From Methylocystaceae bacterium (GTDB lineage: Bacteria; Pseudomonadota; Alphaproteobacteria; Rhizobiales; Beijerinckiaceae), in assembly GCA_003105285.1 (NCBI GenBank), contig PQAN01000200.1:1-5438 (forward strand): 5,438 nucleotides of DNA. Reading direction: 5' to 3'. The translations under genes and the position numbers were made by a program. Below are positions 1 through 5,438 of this stretch, one piece after another. Below the pieces are notes generated by a model. That model was given only the letters and a program-made list of their open reading frames with translations. It had not been told where the DNA came from and did no database searches. The stretch's first letter is position 1; the number at the start of each line of letters is the position of its first letter.

Positions 1-1080
1 GCCTGGAACGAGGCGCTCGGCCTGCCGCGTCCCTTCGACCAGCAATGGTCGCTCAGAATGCAGCAGATCATGGCCTATGAGACCGATCTGCTCGAATATG
101 GCGATATTTTCGACGGCAATCCGGCGATCGCGACCAAGGTCGCGGCGCTGAAGACGCAAGCGCTCGCGGAGCTGAAGAAGATCGACGAGCTCGGCGGCGC
201 GGCGGCTGCGGTCGAGATCGGCTATATGAAGTCGAAGCTCGTCAAATCCAACACCGCGCGCCTCGAGGCGATCGAGGCCGGCGAGCAGATCGTCGTCGGC
301 GTCAATAAATTCACCGAGGGCGAGCCTTCGCCGCTCACCTCCGGCGAGACCGCGATCATGGTCGTGCCCGAGCATGTCGAGGCCGAGCAGATCGAAAAGC
401 TCCAGGCGTGGCGCGCGCAGCGCGACGCCAAGGCGGTGGAGGCCGCGCTGAAGGCGCTGGCGAGCGCCGCCAAGGAAGGCCGCAATATGGTCGAGCCGTC
501 GATCGCCGCCGCCAAGGCCGGCGTGACGACCGGCGAATGGGGCTCGGTGCTGCGTCAGGCATTCGGCGAATATCGCGCCCCGACCGGCGTGAGCGCGACG
601 GCCCGCCAGGTCGGCGGCGCGCTGGACGATGTGCGCACCGAGGTGCAGCGCGTCTCGACCAAGATCGGCAAGCGCGCCAAATTCCTCGTCGGCAAGCCGG
701 GACTCGACGGCCATTCGAACGGCGCCGAGCAGATCGCCGTGCGCGCCCGCGACGCGGGCTTCGACGTGATCTACGCCGGCATCCGCTCGACGCCCGCAGA
801 ACTCGTCGAAACGGCGGAGAAGGAAGGGGCGCATTGCATCGGTCTCTCCATCCTCTCCGGATCGCATGTGACGCTGGCGCACGAGGTCCTGCGGCTCATG
901 AAGGAGCGCGGCATCGGCGACGTGCCGCTCGTCGTCGGCGGCATTATTCCGCCGGCCGACGAGAAGCTGTTGCGCGAGAACGGGGTGGCGGCGGTCTATA
1001 CGCCGAAGAACTACGACCTCAACGCCATCATGACCGATCTGGCGCATATCATCGAGCGGAGCGTCGAAGAGCGCGTGTAG
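1..1080 (+). CDS. ecm: Ethylmalonyl-CoA mutase, C-terminal part (5' end outside window)
   Basis: Adenosylcobalamin-dependent mutase converting (2R)-ethylmalonyl-CoA to methylsuccinyl-CoA in the cytosol, a step of the ethylmalonyl-CoA pathway that regenerates glyoxylate. The frame is open from base 1, so 359 residues plus stop are visible; the ATG at 58 is internal, because the 19 residues before it (ending FDQQWSLRM) are also typical of the mutase family. The usual length is about 650-690 residues, so roughly the C-terminal half is here. Visible parts are the end of the substrate-binding barrel, a linker, and a C-terminal B12-binding domain with the base-off motif DGHSNG (window residues 236-241; H238 is the cobalt ligand), then SIL at 283-285 and GG at 313-314. 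The phrase GKPGLDGHSNGAEQIA is typical of Ecm; methylmalonyl-CoA mutases usually read like GQDGHDRGAK, which argues against that alternative. The gene is followed by a palindromic gap, not by a close partner. The older name is meaA. Confidence 0.93.
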   Translation, partial: AWNEALGLPRPFDQQWSLRMQQIMAYETDLLEYGDIFDGNPAIATKVAALKTQALAELKKIDELGGAAAAVEIGYMKSKLVKSNTARLEAIEAGEQIVVGVNKFTEGEPSPLTSGETAIMVVPEHVEAEQIEKLQAWRAQRDAKAVEAALKALASAAKEGRNMVEPSIAAAKAGVTTGEWGSVLRQAFGEYRAPTGVSATARQVGGALDDVRTEVQRVSTKIGKRAKFLVGKPGLDGHSNGAEQIAVRARDAGFDVIYAGIRSTPAELVETAEKEGAHCIGLSILSGSHVTLAHEVLRLMKERGIGDVPLVVGGIIPPADEKLLRENGVAAVYTPKNYDLNAIMTDLAHIIERSVEERV

Positions 1081-1093
1081 TCTCAGGGCGGTC

Positions 1094-1162
1094 GGGTGGA
1101 GGTTTCCTCATCCTGAGGAGCCCGCGAAGCGGGCGTCTCGAAGGGCGAGGAAACCTTCACCC
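1094..1162. repeat. REP-like long palindrome downstream of ecm
   Basis: A 69-base imperfect palindrome. The outer arms, 1094-1109 and 1147-1162, are 16 bases each and pair throughout with a single G-T wobble. The inner arms GCCCGC (1120-1125) and GCGGGC (1129-1134) pair perfectly around a GAA loop, and the sequence between outer and inner arms pairs only partly. The core, CCTCATCCTGAGGAGCCCGC and its partner arm, resembles a palindromic intergenic repeat I recall from many Hyphomicrobiales genomes; this is memory, not a search. It starts 14 bases after the ecm stop, so in RNA it could also protect or end the ecm transcript, but no T-run follows it. Confidence 0.75.
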
Positions 1163-1200
1163 GATCGCTTCACCACCGCGAGCTTCCCGGTTGATCCGAA

Positions 1201-1236
1201 GGCGCGGGTCTGAGACAAGTCTCGACCCGCCGCGCC
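1201..1236. repeat. Second intergenic palindrome upstream of uppP
   Basis: GCGGGTC-T-GAGAC (1204-1216) pairs with GTCTCGACCCGC (1219-1230) across a two-base AA loop. This gives 12 base pairs with one bulged T at 1211; the flanks (GGC at 1201-1203, GCGCC at 1232-1236) add further GC complementarity. It lies 38 bases after the first palindrome and ends 53 bases before the uppP start. No T-run follows, so it does not look like a simple terminator. It may be another dispersed repeat or a structured leader of uppP. Confidence 0.6.
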
Positions 1237-1289
1237 TCGAATCGAGCGCGCCGCACATTGCAGCCTCGTTCGAGCGGAGAACGACGAAA

Positions 1290-2162
1290 ATGGCCTTGGC
1301 TTGCACTTCAGGTCTCGACACCGGCTTCGTGGAGCTCGGCTATGCGAAGGTCGCGGCGCTCGGCGTCGTACAAGGCATAACCGAACTGCTGCCGATCTCC
1401 TCGACAGCGCATATGCGCATCGTTCCGGCCCTGCTCGGCTGGAAGGACCCCGGCTCCGCCTTCTCCGCCGCCATGCAGCTCGCCGCGCTCGCCGCCGTCG
1501 TCAGCTATTTCTGGAGCGACGTCCGCACTCTCGCGACCGGTTCGGTCCAGGCCGTCGTCCGGCGCGACTTCAAGGATTGGAATTTTCGCTTCGTCGTCTG
1601 GATCGCTCTGGCGACCGTGCCGATCGGCCTCGCCGGAATCGCGCTCTCGGGCGTGCTGAACGCCTGCGGCTCGCCGCTGCGCACGCTTCCCGTGATCGGC
1701 ATTTCCTGCATCGTCATGGCGGCGCTGCTCGCCATCGCGGAACTCTATTGCAATCACACGCGCACGCTCGATCACGTCAGCCTCAAGGACGCGCTGATCG
1801 TCGGGCTGGCGCAGGTCGGCGCGCTGATTCCAGGCGTCTCGCGCTCCGGCTCGACCTTGACGGCCGCGCTCTTCCTCGACCTCAAACGCGAGCAGGCGGC
1901 GCAATTCTCCTTTCTGCTCGGCCTGCCGGCGATCACCCTCGCCGGGCTGAAGGAGCTCTACGAATTGTTCAAGGCCCATCTCGACGCGCATGGCTGGTCC
2001 GTTCTCGCAGTCGGCCTCGTCGTCGCCTCGATCTCCGCCTTTGCCGCGATCTGGAGCCTGATGCGCATTCTCGAGAGATTTTCGGCTTGGCCGTTCGTGG
2101 CCTACCGGGGTTTCATCGGCGTCGTGCTGCTCGCCGGCGCGACGACCGGCCTGCTGATTTGA
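1290..2162 (+). CDS. uppP: Undecaprenyl-diphosphatase UppP (BacA family)
   Basis: Integral inner-membrane enzyme that dephosphorylates undecaprenyl diphosphate to the monophosphate, recycling the lipid carrier for peptidoglycan and other surface polymers; overexpression of the family gives bacitracin resistance. The product is 290 residues, slightly longer than the usual 265-275 because of a longer N-terminus. Family motifs are present: QGITELLPISSTAH at 28-41 (Q28, E32, S38 and H41 match E. coli E17, E21, S27 and H30; Q at the first position is common) and PGVSRSG at 181-187, with R185 matching E. coli R174. Hydrophobic stretches near 57-75, 101-121, 132-152, 205-220, 236-256 and 268-289 fit the polytopic fold. 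The ATG at 1290 has GGAGA at 1276-1280, nine bases upstream. A much longer open frame runs in from 408, but it overlaps ecm and has no family sequence before this start. A terminator follows, so it is probably transcribed alone. Confidence 0.95.
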   Translation: MALACTSGLDTGFVELGYAKVAALGVVQGITELLPISSTAHMRIVPALLGWKDPGSAFSAAMQLAALAAVVSYFWSDVRTLATGSVQAVVRRDFKDWNFRFVVWIALATVPIGLAGIALSGVLNACGSPLRTLPVIGISCIVMAALLAIAELYCNHTRTLDHVSLKDALIVGLAQVGALIPGVSRSGSTLTAALFLDLKREQAAQFSFLLGLPAITLAGLKELYELFKAHLDAHGWSVLAVGLVVASISAFAAIWSLMRILERFSAWPFVAYRGFIGVVLLAGATTGLLI

Positions 2163-2201
2163 TGCGACGCATCATGCGCGGGCCGAGACGCGCGCGGCCC
2201 G
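2160..2201. other. Two hairpins at the uppP stop codon
   Basis: TGATGC-GAC-GCATCA (2160-2174) is a perfect 6-bp hairpin whose left arm contains the uppP stop codon TGA. CGGGCCG (2179-2185) pairs perfectly with CGGCCCG (2195-2201) over a 9-base loop. Both precede the T-tailed terminator hairpin, so the uppP transcript would end in three consecutive stem-loops. They probably stabilise the 3' end or assist termination; that function is inference. Confidence 0.5.
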
Positions 2202-2207
2202 CCGGGC

Positions 2208-2236
2208 GGGCGTTTCGAACGTCCCCTTTTATTTTT
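2208..2236 (+). terminator. Rho-independent terminator of uppP
   Basis: The stem GGGCGTT (2208-2214) / AACGTCC (2218-2224), with one G-T wobble and a TCG loop, is followed by CC and then TTTTATTTTT (2227-2236). The T-rich tail stands out in this GC-rich DNA. The site lies 45 bases after the uppP stop and before the next gene on the same strand, so it separates uppP from the acetyltransferase. Confidence 0.7.
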
Positions 2237-2260
2237 GTTCGCTTTATCGGCAGCTAGGTC

Positions 2261-2290
2261 TTGCCGAACCGGGGGCTCGGGACCTAACAT
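2261..2290 (+). promoter_or_regulatory. Possible promoter of the GNAT gene, placed for a leaderless start
   Basis: TTGCCG (2261-2266) and TAACAT (2285-2290) each match the sigma-70 consensus at four of six positions, with an 18-base spacer. Transcription starting about seven bases after the -10 box would begin at or next to the ATG at 2297. No Shine-Dalgarno is seen before that ATG, which fits a leaderless mRNA. The match is modest and the promoter is predicted by eye only. Confidence 0.35.
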
Positions 2291-2296
2291 CGGCCT

Positions 2297-2818
2297 ATGG
2301 TCAAAATCGCCTTCTCAATCCGCCATGCCGCGCCCGGCGACGCCGAGGCGATCACGAATGTGCATGACCTTTCGTGGCGCGACGCCTATCGCGGCATCAT
2401 CCCGGGCGGAGAACTCGAGCGCATGATCGCGCGGCGCGGCCCAGTGTGGTGGGAAACGGCGATCGTGAGAGGCAGCGGCCTGCTGGTGCTCGAATTCGAT
2501 CATCAGATCATCGGCTATGTGACCTACGGCCGCAACCGCGTGCCATCGATGCCTTACTCGGGGGAAATTTTCGAGATTTATCTTCTGCCCGAATACCAGG
2601 GCCTCGGGTTCGGCCGGCGACTGTTCGCGGCCGCCCGCCAGGAACTCGCGGAGCATGGCTATCTTTCCACCGTCGTCTGGGCGCTCGCGGACAATGACAA
2701 GGCGCTGTCCTTCTATCGACGGCTCGGCGGCCTGCCGATCCGCCGCGCGGAAGAGCGTTTCGGAGACGACATGCTGACGCGCGTCGCATTCGGCTTCGTG
2801 TCCGCGCCCGTTCGTTAA
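2297..2818 (+). CDS. GNAT-family N-acetyltransferase
   Basis: A 173-residue protein of the Gcn5-related N-acetyltransferase fold, which transfers an acetyl group from acetyl-CoA to an amine. The substrate is unknown. Residues 6-35 match the usual N-terminal part (IRHAAPGDAEAI, then W27 and a YRGIIP segment at 31-36, typical of one common GNAT subgroup). Strand beta4 lies near 90-97 (EIFEIYLL), followed by the acetyl-CoA pyrophosphate-binding loop YQGLGFGRRL at 100-109 with the Q/RxxGxG/A signature. WALADNDKALSFYRRLGG at 127-144 is the C-terminal motif B region with the conserved N and Y. The ATG at 2297 is preferred because the next in-frame ATG (residue 43) would remove the first helices. 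No Shine-Dalgarno is visible. The gene ends in tandem stops TAA TAG, 34 bases before ppa, so co-transcription with ppa is plausible. Confidence 0.9.
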   Translation: MVKIAFSIRHAAPGDAEAITNVHDLSWRDAYRGIIPGGELERMIARRGPVWWETAIVRGSGLLVLEFDHQIIGYVTYGRNRVPSMPYSGEIFEIYLLPEYQGLGFGRRLFAAARQELAEHGYLSTVVWALADNDKALSFYRRLGGLPIRRAEERFGDDMLTRVAFGFVSAPVR

Positions 2819-2842
2819 TAGACCTTCCTTCTGTCCCCATAC

Positions 2843-2846
2843 GGAG
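2843..2846 (+). promoter_or_regulatory. Ribosome binding site of ppa
   Basis: GGAG lies six bases before the ATG at 2853. A TTG directly in front of it at 2850 would leave only three bases, so the site selects the ATG. Confidence 0.7.
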
Positions 2847-2852
2847 TTTTTG

Positions 2853-3383
2853 ATGCGTCTCGACGCAATTCAGATCGGCGTGAATCCTCCCCATGAAGTG
2901 AATGTCGTCATCGAAGTTCCGCTCGGCGGCGAGCCGATCAAATATGAACTCGACAAGGCCTCTGGAACTCTGGTCGTCGATCGTTTCCTCTATACGTCGA
3001 TGCGCTACCCCGGCAATTACGGCTTCATTCCCCACACATTGTCGGGCGACGGCGACCCCTGCGACGTGCTCGTCGCCAATACGCGGCCGATCGCGCCCGG
3101 CGCCGTCATCGCCGTGCGGCCGATCGGCGTCCTCTATATGCGGGACGAGGCGGGCGGCGACGAGAAGATCGTCGCGGTGCCGGCGCCCAAGCTGACGCGC
3201 CGCTACGACAAGGTGCAGAACTACACCGACCTGCCCGAGATCACGACGCGGCAGATCGAGCATTTCTTCAGCCATTATAAGGATCTGGAACCCGGCAAAT
3301 GGGTCGAGTCCGCCGGCTGGGGCGACGCCGATGCGGCGCGGCGGATCATTTCGGAATCGATCGAACGCGCGAAGGCGGAATAG
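2853..3383 (+). CDS. ppa: Inorganic pyrophosphatase, family I
   Basis: Soluble cytosolic enzyme hydrolysing pyrophosphate to two phosphates with Mg2+, which pulls nucleotide polymerisation and amino-acid activation forward. The product is 176 residues, the normal size for the bacterial family I (E. coli Ppa is about 175). The signature DGDPCDV at 66-72 gives the metal ligands D66, D68 and D71, matching E. coli D65, D67 and D70. D103 in DEAGGDEKIVAVP matches D102. Substrate-contact residues K30 (IKYE), R44, Y56 (GNYGFIP), Y142 and K143 (HYKDL) are also in place, so the enzyme should be active. It begins at ATG with a good Shine-Dalgarno. It follows the acetyltransferase by 34 bases and converges with the DUF1636 gene; I see no clear terminator in the 101 bases between those two. 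Confidence 0.96.
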   Translation: MRLDAIQIGVNPPHEVNVVIEVPLGGEPIKYELDKASGTLVVDRFLYTSMRYPGNYGFIPHTLSGDGDPCDVLVANTRPIAPGAVIAVRPIGVLYMRDEAGGDEKIVAVPAPKLTRRYDKVQNYTDLPEITTRQIEHFFSHYKDLEPGKWVESAGWGDADAARRIISESIERAKAE

Positions 3384-3484
3384 CGCCGCCGGCCTCGGGC
3401 ATCCGTCGGTGCGAGGAGCGTGAGCTCGAGAGCGATCCGGAAGCCGCCCGTAACTTCCTGGATCGCCGATCTATATCGCCCCCG

Positions 3485-3862
3485 TCACGGCCGCGCTTTC
3501 GCGGCGGCGAGAGGTGGAACGCGCGATACGACGCCCTTGCGAAACGCGTTCGGCCGATCCTTCCACGGCACGATGCCGTTCTCGCTCGCCGCGAAGCCGC
3601 GGGCGGAGGCGAGGAGTTCGTCGACGTCGCCGACCGCGTCGAGATCGCCGATGACATAGGTCCATTTGTCTTCGGCCGCCAAGGCCACTGTGCACGGGCG
3701 CTTGCACACGCCGAGGCATTCGACCGGTTCGATCGCGACGGACTCCCGCTCATGCGGCGGCAGACGCGCATGCAATCGCTCGAGCAGGATCTGGCCCGGC
3801 CGATTGTCGACGTCCCCGCCCAGGCGGCACGCCGTGCACACGAAAATGGTAACCTGCGTCAA
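3485..3862 (-). CDS. DUF1636 family cysteine-rich, ferredoxin-like protein
   Basis: A 125-residue protein that I recognise as DUF1636 (COG5469, described as predicted metal-binding); its function is not established. It starts VTIFVCTACR, with C9 and C12 as CxxC, followed by RPGQILLERL at 22-31 and a second cluster ECLGVCKRPC at 48-57 with C49, C53 and C57. The C-terminal half is strongly conserved in the family: KWTYVIGDLD at 66-75 and GIVPWKDRPNAFRKGVVSRVPP at 96-117. The layout resembles thioredoxin-like [2Fe-2S] ferredoxins, so an iron-sulfur or metal-carrier role is inferred. The start is taken as TTG at 3862 because a consensus AGGAGG lies six bases upstream; GTG at 3865 is the alternative. 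The upstream in-frame ATG at 3922 adds 20 unremarkable residues and has no such site. The gene converges with ppa and diverges from recA. I recall relatives beside cobalamin genes, but have not checked this. Confidence 0.88.
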   Translation of the reverse strand: MTQVTIFVCTACRLGGDVDNRPGQILLERLHARLPPHERESVAIEPVECLGVCKRPCTVALAAEDKWTYVIGDLDAVGDVDELLASARGFAASENGIVPWKDRPNAFRKGVVSRVPPLAAAKARP

Positions 3863-3868
3863 CACGCT

Positions 3869-3874
3869 CCTCCT
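3869..3874 (-). promoter_or_regulatory. Consensus Shine-Dalgarno setting a TTG start
   Basis: AGGAGG on the minus strand (CCTCCT on plus) lies six bases before TTG 3862-3860 and only three before GTG 3865-3863. The spacing favours TTG. The site lies inside the longer reading frame that starts at ATG 3922, which argues that the longer version is not the real protein. Confidence 0.75.
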
Positions 3875-3986
3875 CGAATGTCGCGCAGATCGGATCGCAT
3901 GGGCAGAGCGCGATGTCCACATTGCCGAGGCGCCGCCGGCCGGCGTTTAGACACCCGCCGCGTCGCCGCGCCATCGGCAACGATGT

Positions 3987-4001
3987 GAACAAAAAAAGAA
4001 C
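3987..4001 (+). promoter_or_regulatory. LexA operator (SOS box) of recA
   Basis: GAAC-AAAAAAA-GAAC is an exact match to the alphaproteobacterial LexA direct repeat (GTTC-N7-GTTC on the opposite strand). It ends one base before the proposed -35 box of recA, so bound LexA would cover the promoter. This is the expected control: DNA damage activates RecA, which triggers LexA self-cleavage and relieves repression of recA. Confidence 0.88.
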
Positions 4002-4029
4002 TTGGCGGAAAGAACAAATCATGCACAAT
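4002..4029 (+). promoter_or_regulatory. Probable recA promoter
   Basis: TTGGCG (4002-4007) and CACAAT (4024-4029) are separated by 16 bases, each with four of six consensus matches. The region is AT-rich compared with its surroundings and directly abuts the SOS box. Transcription would begin near 4036, giving a 5' untranslated leader of about 100 bases before the ATG at 4135. Confidence 0.6.
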
Positions 4030-4119
4030 AGCGTTCATAAGACTTCTTCATCCAGTCATTGAATACGAGCCCCGCCGACCGTCGCGCCGCCATTGCGCCC
4101 GCCGCCCCACCCGTGCCAG

Positions 4120-4124
4120 AAGGA
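4120..4124 (+). promoter_or_regulatory. Ribosome binding site of recA
   Basis: AAGGA lies ten bases before the ATG at 4135. It supports the MSQANLRLV start over an in-frame TTG at 4093, which would add a 14-residue proline-rich extension foreign to the family. Confidence 0.6.
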
Positions 4125-4134
4125 ATCATCGCTC

Positions 4135-5211
<1,077 letters not shown>

Positions 5212-5242
5212 GGCGGAAGGCGGGTCTGCGCGGGAGTGAGCT

Positions 5243-5289
5243 CACCGTCCTTCGGGAGGTGGGCGCGGACCGCGAGCCTTCGGGTTCGC
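5243..5289 (+). other. Tandem UUCG-tetraloop hairpins in the recA 3' region
   Basis: First hairpin: CACC-G-TCC (5243-5250), TTCG loop, GGAGGTG (5255-5261), with one bulged G at 5247. Second hairpin: GCGAGCC (5272-5278), TTCG loop, GGTTCGC (5283-5289), with one G-T wobble. Both close as C(UUCG)G, an exceptionally stable RNA tetraloop. They lie 31 to 78 bases after the recA stop and before the T-tailed terminator, and no T-run follows either. They may protect the recA message from 3' exonucleases; this role is inferred. Confidence 0.5.
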
Positions 5290-5330
5290 ATCCGTCACCC
5301 GGCGCTACTGGAAGAAGTCCCGCGCCCTGT

Positions 5331-5354
5331 TCCACTTCGTCGGCAAATGCTCTA
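5331..5354 (-). repeat. Fragment resembling a Rhizobiales intergenic repeat
   Basis: Read on the minus strand from 5354 the sequence begins TAGAGCATTTGCCGACGAAG and continues TGGA. This closely resembles the end of a short dispersed intergenic element that I recall as abundant in Hyphomicrobiales genomes (GAGCATTTTCCGACGAAGTG type). The complementary end expected of an intact copy is not clear in the next 40 bases, so this looks like a decayed or partial copy. It abuts the recA terminator stem. The match is from memory. Confidence 0.45.
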
Positions 5355-5355
5355 G

Positions 5356-5382
5356 AAGGGCTCGGTTCGCGCCGAGCCTTTT
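5356..5382 (+). terminator. Rho-independent terminator of recA
   Basis: AAGGGCTCGG (5356-5365) pairs with CCGAGCCTTT (5372-5381) through ten base pairs with one G-T wobble, over a TTCGCG loop. The downstream T-run (5379-5382) partly lies within the stem and is short. The seven-base GC core is perfect. The site is 144 bases after the recA stop, consistent with transcription ending here. Confidence 0.7.
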
Positions 5383-5438
5383 CCTATGAATAGAAACGGC
5401 CTCCGGCGCAGCGATATCTCGGACGAAGCGAGTTGGAG

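Noticed and set aside
408..1289. Long open frame running through ecm into uppP, suggesting a much longer UppP or a fusion
   Set aside because: The part before 1290 is an arginine-rich shadow of ecm in another frame and crosses a palindromic gap. UppP family sequence begins only after the ATG at 1290, which has a Shine-Dalgarno.
1308..1991. Minus-strand open frame of 227 codons opposite uppP
   Set aside because: It lies wholly opposite a well-supported gene and has a charged, low-complexity composition typical of GC-rich antisense shadows, with no recognisable family motif.
3384..3484. Bidirectional terminator between the convergent ppa and DUF1636 genes
   Set aside because: Only weak 4-bp stems and no T-run on either strand are visible, so no terminator is called here.
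3863..3986. Cobalamin riboswitch or other structured leader for the DUF1636 gene
   Set aside because: I looked for the B12-box core and the characteristic stems and did not find them. There is a 12-bp palindrome CGCCGGCCGGCG at 3934-3945, but in DNA this GC-rich it can be chance.
5386..5438. Start of a further plus-strand gene, open to the window edge (MNRNGLRRSDISDEASW)
   Set aside because: It begins four bases after the recA terminator with no Shine-Dalgarno, is only 17 codons long before the edge, and does not resemble the N-terminus of alaS, which often follows recA.

Overview
The window reads as ordinary chromosomal DNA from a GC-rich alphaproteobacterium, probably of the order Hyphomicrobiales (Rhizobiales). 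The evidence is: a B12-dependent mutase of the ethylmalonyl-CoA type, used by methylotrophs, type II methanotrophs and many other alphaproteobacteria; an alphaproteobacterial SOS box (GAAC-N7-GAAC) in front of recA; and intergenic palindromes of kinds common in this group. A serine-cycle methylotroph or methanotroph would fit, but the genus cannot be fixed from the sequence alone.

Layout, left to right. (1) 1-1080, +: the C-terminal part of ethylmalonyl-CoA mutase (ecm/meaA), whose 5' end lies outside the window. (2) 1081-1289: a gap holding two strong palindromes, the first REP-like. (3) 1290-2162, +: undecaprenyl-diphosphatase (uppP/bacA), followed by a cluster of hairpins ending in a Rho-independent terminator. 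(4) 2297-2818, +: a GNAT acetyltransferase that may be read from a leaderless mRNA. (5) 2853-3383, +: family I inorganic pyrophosphatase (ppa), 34 bases after the acetyltransferase. (6) 3485-3862, -: a small cysteine-rich DUF1636-type ferredoxin-like protein, convergent with ppa, starting at TTG behind a consensus Shine-Dalgarno. (7) 3863-4134: a divergent control region with the SOS box and the recA promoter. (8) 4135-5211, +: recA. (9) 5212-5438: the recA 3' region, with two UUCG-tetraloop hairpins, a fragment resembling a Rhizobiales intergenic repeat, and a terminator.

The genes do not form one pathway. Ecm serves acetyl-CoA/glyoxylate metabolism, UppP recycles the lipid carrier for cell-wall synthesis, Ppa removes the pyrophosphate made by biosynthesis, and RecA runs recombination and the SOS response. 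Only the acetyltransferase and ppa are close enough to suggest co-transcription. I found no mobile element, CRISPR array, RNA gene or convincing new system. The points most worth a second look are the intergenic palindromes, the architecture of the recA control region, the possible leaderless start, and the little-studied DUF1636 protein divergent from recA.
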